A stretch of 64,000 nt of DNA, taken from NCBI RefSeq assembly GCF_030540825.1, contig NZ_JAUOEO010000001.1, positions 1,213,001-1,277,000 on the forward strand. The letters run 5' to 3'. The position numbers and the translations under genes are program-made. Under the pieces are notes generated by a model, which did no database searches, was not told the DNA's origin, and worked only from the letters and a program-made list of their open reading frames with translations. The number at the start of each line of letters is the position of its first letter. The stretch's first letter is position 1. Below are positions 43,468 through 53,040 of this stretch, piece by piece. The DNA is from Flavivirga spongiicola (GTDB taxonomy: Bacteria; Bacteroidota; Bacteroidia; Flavobacteriales; Flavobacteriaceae).

Positions 43468-44119
43468 TCAAATATTTTAAATTATAAACTTATCTTGCAT
43501 CATGACCACTTGTAAGTCGCCATTAGGTTTTACCTTTTTTTTATTTCATAACATGACCATACCATGATGCCATAACAAGGTAAAATTTGGGTGAGAGCAT
43601 CATTTGTACTTCGATACGAGAGAGTAAGATGAGTTCTATTATAGTTAATACAATAAAAAAATAAAAGTGGGTGGTATAGTTTTTAAAAAAACATACAATT
43701 GTTTAATTATCAGTAGATTATTTGTGAAGACATCTTGATTTGTTTATTTGTTTAAATAATACGGAAAGCTACCTACCACCTACTTGTAATTGTATAACAA
43801 ACAGATCGCTTTAATTTAAAAAAAGTTTCGCATTGAAGATACGTTTAATCTTTATGTTATTCTGAGGAACCTTTTCGTTAAGCTTCGCTAGGCATCTTCA
43901 ATATAAAAAACATTTTATATTTCGATAATGCTCAAGTCAGGCTACGTTGAAGAGATTCAATCCTTCTCGCAAAAACCACGTCGTCTTTAGTTTTTACCAA
44001 AACTAAATCCACTCCTCCTGAAACCCGTATTATGCATTATAAAATCTATTACATCTTAAAACTATTACAAAATATAGCGCTAAGCTCCTTTTTTAAGTGT
44101 AACTCCCTGCCTTCGCGAG
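43468..44119. other. Remnant fecR upstream region and repeats before the IS
   Basis: This stretch holds the conserved GGGTGGTATA segment (43669-43678) matching that upstream of intact fecR. A truncated AACCCGTATTATGCATTA element (about 44023-44095) related to 24546-24716 lies directly before the left IS end. No gene is recognised. Confidence 0.5.
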
Positions 44120-45586
44120 GCTACGGTGTACACACAAATATGAGCGAATAAGTATAATTTAGTCAAATGATAGAAACAATAAATCCACAGCATTTTTACC
44201 CTGATTATACGGGGAAATTAGGTGATCTGCGTTCAGAGCGGCGCGGTATGGAATTATGGGGCAAACTTAGTGAGCACCCAAGTTCGACCATTCGGCAACT
44301 AGCCAGCAATAAAGCTGAGCAAAAAGCATATTATAGATTTTTGAACAATGATAGGATCAATGAAGAAGACCTTATCAAAGAATCCTCAGGGCGTATGAGC
44401 AATCTGTCCAAAGGTCGTCACCTGCTATGCCTACAGGACACCTGTGAAGTAAATTTAAGTTCCCACAAAGGAAGGCTCAATGAAAATAGCGGCTTGGGGC
44501 AATCTGATAAGTCAGGTACAGGTCATTGTTTCAAACTACACCCTGGGCTGGTATTGGATATTCAGGGCTTAAATCCCTTAGGTTTTTCCCATATCAAAGT
44601 CTTTCATCGACCAGAAGAAAAGCCAGATAGAATTCAAAGAAACTACAAGCGGCAACCTATAATAGAAAAAGAGTCTTATAAATGGATTGAGGTCGCCCAG
44701 ACAAGTAAGGCTATATTAAAAGAATCAGCAACGGTAACCTTCATAGAGGATAGAGAGGGTGATATTTATGAACAGTTTGCTATGGTTCCAGATGAAAAAA
44801 CGCATTTACTAATACGTTCAAGGGCCACAAGAAACCTAAGCAATGGAAACAGTTTATACAAGGAAATCGATTCTGAGCCGGTAGCTGGCACTTATAGTAT
44901 AGAACTTTCAACCGATAGGCGTAAAAACCAATATAAGAGACAAGCAGAGATAGCACTGAGGTTTAAAACATATGAGGTCATGTGCCCTGCTAATTTAAAA
45001 AACAAGGGCTATCCTGAAGCCATAACCTTGAGCTGTATATCGGTCAAGGAAATAAGTAAAACATCCAAGCCCATTAATTGGAAGCTATTGACCACCCATA
45101 AGATCGAGAAATATGAAGATGCCTTATTGATGGTAGAGTGGTACAATGCACGATGGTATATCGAACAACTGTTCAGGGTCTTGAAAAAACAAGGTTTTGG
45201 GATTGAAGAAACAGAGTTGGAAAATGGTTGGGCAATCCGCAAGTTGGTGATCATGCAAATGACAGCGCTATTAAAAATTCTACAAATGAATATAGCCTAT
45301 GCAGATTCTGAGGGAGGACAACCTATAGAAGAGGTCTTCGACAAAGACCAAATAGAAGTACTAGAAATGATGAATACCAAATTACAAGGAAAAAGTATGA
45401 AGCTTCAAAACCACCATAACCCCCAACGAACTAAGTGGGCAGCTTGGGTTGTTGGACGAATTGGTGGATGGAAAGGGTAAGACTCACAAGGGCCGCCAGG
45501 TGTGATTGCTTTAAAACAAGGGTTGGACAGATTAGCATATATAATAGAAGGTACAAAACTAATAAAAGATGTGGGTACACCGTAGC
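44120..45586 (+). mobile_element. IS4-family insertion sequence
   Basis: The terminal inverted repeats are GCTACGGTGTACACAC (44120-44135) and the complement of GCTACGGTGTACCCAC (45571-45586), 15 of 16 matching. The original transposase stop TAG (45583-45585) lies inside the right repeat. No target duplication is obvious (CTTCGCGAG on the left, TGTGATAGG on the right), which may reflect an old insertion or later rearrangement. It sits inside the SusCD/FecR locus. Confidence 0.85.
44167..45480 (+). CDS. IS4-family (Tn5-like) transposase, prematurely terminated
   Basis: The 437-residue product has the DDE core of IS4/Tn5-like enzymes: the first Asp in CLQDTCEVN, the second in FIEDREGDIYEQF, and the Glu in the Y..R...E......K signature of YNARWYIEQLFRVLKKQG. 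It stops at TAA (45478-45480) after GGWKG, but the frame continues for another 34 codons (DSQGPPGVIALKQGLDRLAY, then IIEGTKLIKDVGTP) to a TAG at 45583. Relatives usually have Tyr at the stop position, so this looks like a nonsense mutation that removes a conserved C-terminal tail. The element is probably inactive or weakened. Confidence 0.88.
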   Translation: MIETINPQHFYPDYTGKLGDLRSERRGMELWGKLSEHPSSTIRQLASNKAEQKAYYRFLNNDRINEEDLIKESSGRMSNLSKGRHLLCLQDTCEVNLSSHKGRLNENSGLGQSDKSGTGHCFKLHPGLVLDIQGLNPLGFSHIKVFHRPEEKPDRIQRNYKRQPIIEKESYKWIEVAQTSKAILKESATVTFIEDREGDIYEQFAMVPDEKTHLLIRSRATRNLSNGNSLYKEIDSEPVAGTYSIELSTDRRKNQYKRQAEIALRFKTYEVMCPANLKNKGYPEAITLSCISVKEISKTSKPINWKLLTTHKIEKYEDALLMVEWYNARWYIEQLFRVLKKQGFGIEETELENGWAIRKLVIMQMTALLKILQMNIAYADSEGGQPIEEVFDKDQIEVLEMMNTKLQGKSMKLQNHHNPQRTKWAAWVVGRIGGWKG

Positions 45587-45702
45587 TGTGATAGGCAGGT
45601 TCACTAAAACAGTCTCATTTTGGCTCAAACTGGACTATTCATTAAAAATCCGTTGAATCTATTAGTTCCGATCTCCTACGCGCCAGCTGGATCCCTTCGC
45701 TA

Positions 45703-45723
45703 AAATAGTCTACTGGACTATTT
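45703..45723. terminator. Hairpin overlapping the M16 gene stop
   Basis: AAATAGTC and GACTATTT pair around TACTG, and the minus-strand gene's stop codon (45718-45720) lies within the stem. It belongs to a repeat family with copies at 41810, 48380, 48598 and 52464. Confidence 0.6.
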
Positions 45724-47250
45724 CTTTACATTTGATCCTGGGTTAAAAACGATTTTATAAGATTTAGACTCTTTTATCAATGCTTTTGTAAACACTTCTA
45801 GATCCTTAATTAGGATTGTATTTAATATGTCTTCAAAATTTTTAGGATCATTCATATTATAACCCTCTCGAAAGTAATTTGTTAATATATGCATATCATA
45901 GCTATTATAACCCCGATGCTTTTTTCTCTCTTTTAAATAATTCGTCCTTGTTTTATCCAAATCTGCTTGTGAAATAACCCCTTTTACTATCTTTTCTACT
46001 TCCTGATTTACAATGGTTATAAACTGCCCCTCCCTATTTGGATTACAATCGAAAGCTATTTGTAAAGAAGCCTGCTCGACAGGGCGTTTTGATATATTAG
46101 CTTTTGCACTGACACTATGTGTCCCTCCTGTTTCTTCTCTCAAGATTTCTGTAAGTCGTAATTGTAAGATCTCACCCAGTACCCTTGCTATTAATTCATT
46201 TTTCAAACTATAGGACATGGTATTCTGATAACCAATTCTTACTACACTTTTGGGAGGTTCCATAGGTAAAAGAATGTCTTTATCGATGGTATCCTGTAAC
46301 CAGGGTACTGAATTGTCCTGCCATATTTCTTTAGCTCCATTTGTTGGTATACTAGCCATATACTTTTCTAATAATGGTCTTAATGCCCTTTTTTGAAGAT
46401 CCCCTACTATAAAGAATTCGAAATCGGCAGCATTATTAAAACGTTCCATATACAGCGTCTTTATCTTATCAAAAGAAACCTCTTTTATAAAGTCATTATT
46501 AAGTAAACGCTGTTTAGGGTTATTGTTTCCATATAGAGTAGCCGTAACACTATCTTTTATCTTTTCATTAATGATATGGTTTCGTTGTGTGATATTATTT
46601 TTTAGATTTCTAATCAATTCCTGATACGCATCGGTATCAAATCTTGGATTTACAAAATGTAAATGAATCATTTGCATTAGAGTTTCAAAATCCTTAGTTG
46701 TTGAAGTACTACAGATGCTTTCTGTTAGATTGGAAAGATGGATATCAGTTTTAACGGTTTTATTTGTCAGTATTTTTGATAAATCTGTGGCTGAATAATA
46801 ACCTAAACCTGATAGGGACATCATATCTCCCAAAAATTGTGCAGATGGAAGATCATTGTCTTTTACTAAAGACAAACCACCATAGCTTATGGCTTTGAGC
46901 TGTACATCGTTCTTGTTTTTATCTGCAAACTTGTAATGTATTTTTATACCATTGCTCAAGGTAAAGGTTGTTGATCCTGTGGCCTGTAACATGTTTTCGG
47001 ATACGATATTTCCCTCTTTTATAGTCAAACCAGATATAAGCGTTTTCCCTATAAAGGAATCCATATATGGCATTAAAACAGTATCTTCTTCTATCTTTTT
47101 TACGTTCTTTAAAATTCCTTTTTTAATGGTTTGGCCTGTTTGGAGGGAATCATTTATGTTTAAGGATTGAGCATTACTATTTACAGAAAATAATAACAGT
47201 AGGACGTTAATGATCAATAAAAATGAAATTACGGATAGTATGCTTTGCAT
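45718..47250 (-). CDS. M16-like protein lacking the catalytic half
   Basis: The 510-residue protein has a signal peptide (MQSILSVISFLLIINVLLLL, then FSVNSNAQ) joined by a short linker to what corresponds to the second half of PqqL-type pitrilysin peptidases: FTLSNGIKIHYKFADKNKND, GLGYYSATDLSKILTNKTV, and STTKDFETLMQMIHLHFVNPR. The zinc motif HxxEH and the whole first half are absent. It is either a non-catalytic partner, as in heterodimeric M16B proteins, or the product of an internal deletion that kept the signal. The gene lies between fecR and the IS. M16 peptidases commonly accompany SusCD-thioredoxin loci, so it probably belonged to this set. Confidence 0.8.
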   Translation of the reverse strand: MQSILSVISFLLIINVLLLLFSVNSNAQSLNINDSLQTGQTIKKGILKNVKKIEEDTVLMPYMDSFIGKTLISGLTIKEGNIVSENMLQATGSTTFTLSNGIKIHYKFADKNKNDVQLKAISYGGLSLVKDNDLPSAQFLGDMMSLSGLGYYSATDLSKILTNKTVKTDIHLSNLTESICSTSTTKDFETLMQMIHLHFVNPRFDTDAYQELIRNLKNNITQRNHIINEKIKDSVTATLYGNNNPKQRLLNNDFIKEVSFDKIKTLYMERFNNAADFEFFIVGDLQKRALRPLLEKYMASIPTNGAKEIWQDNSVPWLQDTIDKDILLPMEPPKSVVRIGYQNTMSYSLKNELIARVLGEILQLRLTEILREETGGTHSVSAKANISKRPVEQASLQIAFDCNPNREGQFITIVNQEVEKIVKGVISQADLDKTRTNYLKERKKHRGYNSYDMHILTNYFREGYNMNDPKNFEDILNTILIKDLEVFTKALIKESKSYKIVFNPGSNVKK

Positions 47251-47873
47251 TTTGTGGTTGTTTTATGGGTTTAAAAGAGGTGTAAGACCGCTTTGCTGTT
47301 AGAACCAAGAACAAAGACTTGGTTCGAACTAACTGACAAGCTGAAACACTAACAAATATTATTTTTCTTAAATTCGATAATTTTAATCATACAATAATAA
47401 TTTTACCACTCATTTAAGATGAGTTCAATTAAAAATGCAGTCAATAAAGAATTTCTTGAAATCGACTATCCTTGAGATTGAATCATACTTCGGCTACGCT
47501 CAACATAAACTCAAGTAGAAAGGCTAGCATAAATTAAAGTCCTACGACTCAGCACAGGTTTCAGCAACACTTAGCAAAATTTTATTGATTTTATACTCTG
47601 ATCAAGTTGAGCTCATGTTTTAAATTTTTAGTTCAAAACCGAAATTCTGTTATATTTAGATTACTCATGCATTTTATTTCATTAAATTAGGAAATCGTGA
47701 ATGCTTTGCATTTCCTGTTTTATTCATTGTTTTTTATTTTAATCGATAGTGTCTTAAACGTTTTTTAAAGCTTAATATTAGTACATTAAGTGCTAAAATT
47801 TAAAATAGGAATCTATTCTTATTATTTCTGTTCATTTTTTTCTTAGATAAAAAAACGAACCAAAAAAATCAAG

Positions 47874-47974
47874 TCAGACATAAGGAAATTGCTGCGCACC
47901 ATTCGCTTTAAAAGCTGCATGCTTCAAGCTGCGCTTGGCACTTCCGCTTTACGCTCATTATTTCTGAAGTCTGA
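47874..47974. repeat. 100-bp structured repeat, copy 5 (inverted)
   Basis: Reverse complement of the elements at 24144, 25233, 25579 and 25901, with ends TCAGACATAAGGAAA and TTTCTGAAGTCTGA. It is 20 kb away and outside the cluster, which shows the element is dispersed rather than only tandemly copied. Confidence 0.75.
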
Positions 47975-48379
47975 CAAACTTCCTATTAAACTTATAAATA
48001 TTAATTAAAAACTTTAGCTTCCAAATTTATTTAGGACAAGGTTATTCTATAATAATGAATTCATGAATCTTGTGATTTCACGAGAATGACAATTTCAATG
48101 GAAATTTAGAAGTTAAATCCCAGAGAATTCTTATTTTAATTAAAAAATATGGACAACCGAACTATGATAACGGTTGCCCGTATTTTACCTAAAACGTTGC
48201 TTCTAGAGTGACTAATTCAAAAAACAACTACGGTTTTATAAAATATTTATGGTTATTTTTCTTGTTTTTCTAATATCAACTTCCCTTCAGGTCTTAATTG
48301 ACCGTCTCAGTAATTTATTCAATTACCAGAAACAGAACGAGTTTGTAACCCCCCCTAGCGCAAGCTGGCTCCTTCACTA

Positions 48380-48400
48380 AAATGATCCACAGGATCATTT
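48380..48400. repeat. REP-like hairpin with varying stem, copy
   Basis: AAATGATCC (48380-48388) pairs with GGATCATTT (48392-48400). The flanks CCTTCACTA and TTTAACGTTC are shared with other copies. Confidence 0.75.
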
Positions 48401-48597
48401 TTTAACGTTCGACCCTGTTAAAAGGGAAAAGATGGTTTTTAATTCTTAACTACTCTAACCTAATTAATCTTAAAACCATACTATTTCCCTTTTTGCATTG
48501 CACTATTATATTTTATTAATGTCTAACTGAAACTCCCTTTGTTCTCTATGTCAACACGCCGGCTGACCCGCCTGCCTGTCGGCAGACAGGTTCACTA

Positions 48598-48618
48598 AAA
48601 TAGTCCACTGGACTATTT
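48598..48618. repeat. REP-like hairpin with varying stem, copy
   Basis: AAATAGTCC (48598-48606) pairs with GGACTATTT (48610-48618); same flanks as the copy at 48380. Confidence 0.75.
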
Positions 48619-49029
48619 CTTTACGTTCCTTCTCTATTTTGATTAGTAACGCACATAAATGATTTCGATCTTACTTCATGCATGATACATATCTGGGTGT
48701 CCTATAAATTACTATAATCCTTAGCCAGATTTAAATCTAAAGTTATTTTAACACAAAGGTTCTTTTCTTTTAAGGTTCGGGGAGAATACTATAATCTCTA
48801 TATTTAGAGAACTCATCTTTACTTTTTATGATTTGCTACAAAATCATCCTGTTCTGCAACAGGGCAGGCTATTCATCTTTTTATTACATTGTAATTATAT
48901 AACAACAAAGACTTTTTACGTAAACAAAAGTACGATTTTTCTTATAAATAAAAATCAATACGAGTTTATTTTTTTAGTTTTAGTTATTCTTTTTATTTAG
49001 ATTCCCGTCTTTACGGGAATGACAATTAT

Positions 49030-50196
49030 TTACTTAATAGTCAATGTCTTATCATTTATTTCATAATTATTGATGAAATTCGTGCTTTTAATAGCTATTA
49101 GAATATCTTCAATGCTATTACTTTTATTAAATGTCCCAATAAATCGTTCTTCTGTTTGCACCATATTTTCAATGACTACATCCATATCGTACCAACGTGA
49201 TAGTACTTTTAAAATCTCCTTTAGCGGTTTATTTTCAAAACTAAAAACGCCATCTCTCCATGTAGTTTCGTTATAAACATCAACCATAGCTAAACTTATC
49301 TTATTAGTTTCTAGGTTAAGTTTTGACTGTTGATTAGGTACTAATACTTGATTTTTATCTGCTGTATTTATAGCTACTTTCCCTTCTACTAAGGTTGTAT
49401 AAATATTTGCCTCATCTTTATAAGCTTTGATATTGAATTCAGTACCTAACACTTCAACTTCCTGAGACCGGTTAAATACCTTGAACTTGGCACCTCCATG
49501 GTTTATACTTGGTGAGACATCAAAATACGCTTCTCCATAAACAAGTTCTACCTGACGGGTTTCTCCATCATTAAATGCCACTGGATATTTTAGCTGAGAT
49601 TCGGAATTCAACCATACTTTAGTACCATCGGATAATAGGATATAGAATTGACCACCTCTTGGGATCGTTAAGGTGTTATAGTTACTTTGGTTGTTGGTTG
49701 CTGGTTTTTGGTTGTTAGTTACTTTGTATATGATCTCTTCGCCGTTACTGGTAATATTATTTGATTCGTAAACTTGTCCTTTTTCTAAAGTGATAGCAGA
49801 GCCATCTTCAAGTGTTAAAATGGCTTTGTCGGTTCCTATCTCTATATTATTGTTTACAATGATAGGGGCAGCGTCAAAGTTTTGATCTTTATTTGTATTA
49901 TTAAAAACAAAAGCTATTGATATTAATAACACCACGGAGGCTGCTACACCATACGTCCATAATCTGAATGGTTTTCTGGAACCTTGAATTTTTCTTTCTA
50001 GAGCCTTCCAATCTTTTTCCGTATCAATTTCTTTTAAAAGTTTTAAACGTTCACCCTCTTTAATATTTGTAAGCATTTGTTCTTTTATTTTTTCATCGAA
50101 AATCTCAGATTTTTCTAAATCGCTAGGGGCTTCATTCTTAATTAGTGAGGCTGCTAATTCTTTTGAAAGTGGTTTTATTTTATTGGAATTACCCAT
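49030..50196 (-). CDS. FecR-family anti-sigma factor
   Basis: The 388-residue protein has a cytoplasmic N-terminus (1 to about 75), a single membrane helix (about 79-98, TYGVAASVVLLISIAFVF), a periplasmic FecR domain (TIPRGGQFYILLSDGTKVWL, then SQLKYPVAF) and a C-terminal DUF4974 domain (VLSRWYDMDVVIEN) that contacts the STN domain of the receptor. It holds the sigma factor encoded at 50850 inactive until the SusC receptor signals. A repeat insertion (50392-50636) now lies between the two genes. A truncated copy of this gene exists at 43288. Confidence 0.95.
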   Translation of the reverse strand: MGNSNKIKPLSKELAASLIKNEAPSDLEKSEIFDEKIKEQMLTNIKEGERLKLLKEIDTEKDWKALERKIQGSRKPFRLWTYGVAASVVLLISIAFVFNNTNKDQNFDAAPIIVNNNIEIGTDKAILTLEDGSAITLEKGQVYESNNITSNGEEIIYKVTNNQKPATNNQSNYNTLTIPRGGQFYILLSDGTKVWLNSESQLKYPVAFNDGETRQVELVYGEAYFDVSPSINHGGAKFKVFNRSQEVEVLGTEFNIKAYKDEANIYTTLVEGKVAINTADKNQVLVPNQQSKLNLETNKISLAMVDVYNETTWRDGVFSFENKPLKEILKVLSRWYDMDVVIENMVQTEERFIGTFNKSNSIEDILIAIKSTNFINNYEINDKTLTIK

Positions 50197-50849
50197 TAGA
50201 ATATTTTAGGTTATATTTATTAATACAAAAAAAAGAAAAATCGGGTGGTATAATATAAAAAAAATATTAAACTTTGTTGAATTGTAGCGAAAATCAGCAA
50301 TTTCTTGCCCTTCCAGTAGCTACAGTGTACCCTTCTGTTTCACAAGAACATTCATTTTCTTCTCTTAACATTGAATTTTTATTTTTTATTTATATCTTTT
50401 TTGCATCGCCCAAAAAAGAAACAAAAAAGTCTAGCCTTAGATTTTCGGCGGTCAAATTAGTTTTCGATGTCTAAAAGAAATGAACTCGCACTAAATTCAT
50501 TTCTCGCTTACTAACTCTATCCCCTAAACTATCCTACTTGACTGTTTGTTTTCTTTTGACTATGCTCAAACAGCATTTCTTTTTTAACGACATCTTCAAA
50601 CATTTGACGCTCGCCTACAAATCCTAGGGCATTTACCTCCAATTCATGTTTTGACAATTTTACAAACAGATCAATAATTTGTAAGCACACTGTAGCCATC
50701 CAATAGGCAAGTATTTTTATTTGATACTTTTTTGAGTTGCATAGCTGGTCTACGGAAGGAGAAAAGATAAAACTCATCTGTTGGATGGATAAAAATGGAT
50801 GTAAAAGAGTCTTTTTTTAGCCAATTGAAAAAGCTTGAATGAGTTCATG
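50197..50849. other. Gap between sigma factor and fecR with a repeat insertion
   Basis: This 653-bp gap contains the 240-bp dispersed repeat listed separately, plus the conserved GGGTGGTATA segment (50249-50258), which has a duplicate upstream of the fecR relic. Sigma/fecR pairs are normally nearly adjacent, so the gap is unusual. The 82-codon frame in it is a reading of the repeat. Confidence 0.6.
50392..50636. repeat. About 240-bp dispersed repeat, copy 2
   Basis: Counterpart of 23654-23897, in the same orientation on the plus strand. Confidence 0.7.
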
Positions 50850-51377
50850 TCATTTAATTGTTAAAAAACTAAGAAAGTCTCTTAATTTTCGGTAAGCCAC
50901 TTTTTTATGGTCCTTGACCGTATTGATGGATATGGATAATTCATCTGCTATCTGATTATTTGTATAGTCTTCGATACTCAATCTAATAACCTGAGCAGCT
51001 TTTTCTGGCAGTTTACTGATGGCCTTATTTATAACGGCAGTAGTTTCTATAACAACGGCTTCAGACATATAGAATTCTTCCGCTTCATAGGCTTCCAGGT
51101 TTGCAAGCTCATAACGCTCCGTAGCTTTATACTTCTTGCTTTTTAAATAATTGAGACATTTATTTTTTACGGCTTTATAAAAAAATCCTGTTGCATGGTT
51201 TTCGTTTTGAAAAGTTATTTTATCTTCCCAAACTTTAACAAATACTTCCTGCACGAAATCTTTTGAGATTTCTAAATCGTTAAGATACTTATATGCAAAC
51301 ACACATAGCTGTGGATATAAGCTCTCAAAAAGTTTTTTATAACTCTTTAATGTAAATTCGTGGTTGCCTCCCCTCAT
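50850..51377 (-). CDS. ECF sigma-70 factor (FecI-like)
   Basis: The 175-residue protein has sigma region 2 (FESLYPQLCVFAYKYLNDLE, then ISKDFVQEVFVKVWED) and region 4 (LPEKAAQVIRLSIEDYTNNQ followed by IADELSISINTVKDHKKVAY). It lacks region 3, as ECF factors do. It should direct transcription of the SusC/SusD locus when released by FecR, which is encoded downstream in the same direction. The gene order sigma, anti-sigma, STN-receptor, SusD is the common Bacteroidota arrangement, here stretched by insertions. Confidence 0.95.
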   Translation of the reverse strand: MRGGNHEFTLKSYKKLFESLYPQLCVFAYKYLNDLEISKDFVQEVFVKVWEDKITFQNENHATGFFYKAVKNKCLNYLKSKKYKATERYELANLEAYEAEEFYMSEAVVIETTAVINKAISKLPEKAAQVIRLSIEDYTNNQIADELSISINTVKDHKKVAYRKLRDFLSFLTIK

Positions 51378-52463
51378 GGCTTAAGTTAGAGATAATATTG
51401 GGTAAAACTAAATAATTATTTTATCAATTCTGTAAAAATGTACGCAATTATTTATTAATTTCATAAATAAAGCACCACAAATTTATTCAAAGAAGGCCTG
51501 TTTTTTCAATAAAAAACAAGCCTATTGAAACTGTAAAATAGGGCAACATGCATTTTAACTAACTCAATTACAAATAGATAAAATTATCAAAAGAAGAAAT
51601 CCAAAATGTAAAATGCAACTGAATTTTGTTTTCTAGTATGGGCAGAAAAAATATCGAATTTTTAACAAGAATTTAACTACAAAATGATTCACTTAATTTG
51701 TTTTATTACTTATTAGTTGATGAAAAAAATATAACTATTAGTAAATTTTTGTGTTAAACTTTAACAATTTATACGAAGTGATTTTAAAAATAAAATATCT
51801 TTTTGTTTTCAAACTTGATGTCTTTTTAACCCTCCGGATTTTCATTCTGAAAATCCACCTCCCTTTCTAAAAAAGTGAGGAGCTAGTTAAATGCTTGTTT
51901 CTAACTTCCATTGACATATTTATCTAACTACATATATCAACGAATTCATGTTTTTATTCAATTATGCTTCGACCCTTCGACAAGCTCTGGGCAAGCTGAG
52001 CTCAGCAAGACAAAGAAACTTTAAATTGTCTTTTAGTTTTATTGATAATCAATAACTATTTATTTTGTCATTCAGAGCAGAGCTAACCTGCCTGCCGGTA
52101 GCTACGCATTACCCACATCTTTTTTCGGGATATAAAATAAAAGCTTTTTTTACTTACTTTTCTTTGCTCGTCCAAAGAAAAGTAACAAAAGAAAAGACGC
52201 CCTTTCGAGAGGAATTTCTTCTCATGCTGACGCTTGAGAAGAACCAAGCCCAAAACTTCGCGTCGCTCCAATGCAATAGCCAGCGCAAATGCTCCTTTCC
52301 ATCGAAGCTTTTGTTCTTTATTCTTCCGAAAGGTCGGGGACAGCCTAATGGTCTTTTCTCTATAACTGGCAGAGAGACTTGATCTCCCTAAAAAAGAATT
52401 ACCTCGGAGGCTGGCACAGCGGCCTATCTAGAATTCTGTTGTAAATTAGGGACAAGTGTTAAG

Positions 52464-52484
52464 AAACAGCCCAGTGGGCTGTTT
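52464..52484. repeat. REP-like hairpin with varying stem, copy
   Basis: AAACAGCCC (52464-52472) pairs with GGGCTGTTT (52476-52484), followed by TAACG as in the other copies. The stem sequence differs from its relatives at paired positions. Confidence 0.75.
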
Positions 52485-52611
52485 TAACGAAGTAGCCAGA
52501 TGACGCATGGTTAGCAAAGGCCTAGAGATAAAAAGCTGTTTGAGCCTAGTATTAGATTATTGATAGTCCAGTATTAATGGTAATTATAAAAGAGTAAGTA
52601 AATAAACAAAG

Positions 52612-52765
52612 GACATAGGGCGAGTTATTTTTATCTGTGGCTGGGGCCTCCGTAGCATTTTCAATAGAATTTTAGTGAGCCTAGACTTTCCTGCCTGCCG
52701 GCAGGCAGGTTTGGTTTCTTTTTGCGGCAATGGCAAAAAGAACATGATATAATTATTAATGTTTA
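52612..52765. repeat. About 150-bp dispersed repeat, copy 2
   Basis: Counterpart of 26085-26235, same orientation. It contains an extra palindrome CTGCCTGCCGGCAGGCAG. Confidence 0.55.
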
Positions 52766-53040
52766 TTAATTTGTGGGTAGTCCGTAGCTACTTGTAGGAA
52801 ATCTTACAATAATAAGATTTCTCATGTTTATCTTGAGCCTTTCGATTTTAGTTTATGAGTATAGCCAAAGTGCTCAAGACAGGCTACTTTTAAAGATTCA
52901 TTAAAAAAAAACCTCGTCTTTAGTTTTTATCAAAACTAAATCCACTCCTCCTTTTTAAGGAGGAGTGCTTCTTTCAAATTTTATTTATATTCTTGTTTTG
53001 CCAAGAGTGACAAAACAAACAAAAAATTTATAATCTGGAT

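Larger units (their letters stand above)
47251..49029. other. 1.8-kb intergenic region rich in repeats
   Basis: No credible gene is seen. It contains the fifth, inverted copy of the 100-bp element (47874-47974), two REP-like hairpins at 48380-48400 and 48598-48618, an inverted repeat AAGGGAAAAGATGGTTTT/AAAACCATACTATTTCCCTT (48420-48506), and fragments of the GAATTTCTTGAAA repeat near 47451. It separates fecR from the rest of the locus. Confidence 0.55.
51378..53040. other. 1.7-kb intergenic region
   Basis: The first 450 bp are AT-rich and should contain the sigma-factor promoter. From 51960 on there are repeat fragments: ACCCTTCGACAAGCTC near 51971, a CTTTTCTTTG/AAAGAAAAG hairpin near 52158-52186, a REP-like hairpin at 52464-52484, and copy 2 of the 150-bp repeat (52612-52765). 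Frames in this stretch are not gene-like. Confidence 0.5.

Noticed and set aside
50529..50777. 82-codon frame on the minus strand between the sigma factor and fecR
   Set aside because: It lies within and beyond the 240-bp repeat whose other copy (23.7 kb) lacks an equivalent full frame; more likely repeat sequence than gene.
52065..52382. 105-codon plus-strand frame with the reading LPVATHYPHLF
   Set aside because: Composed of repeat fragments and a hairpin; similar readings recur near 45500 and 50300 on repeat sequence, and no gene-like features are seen.
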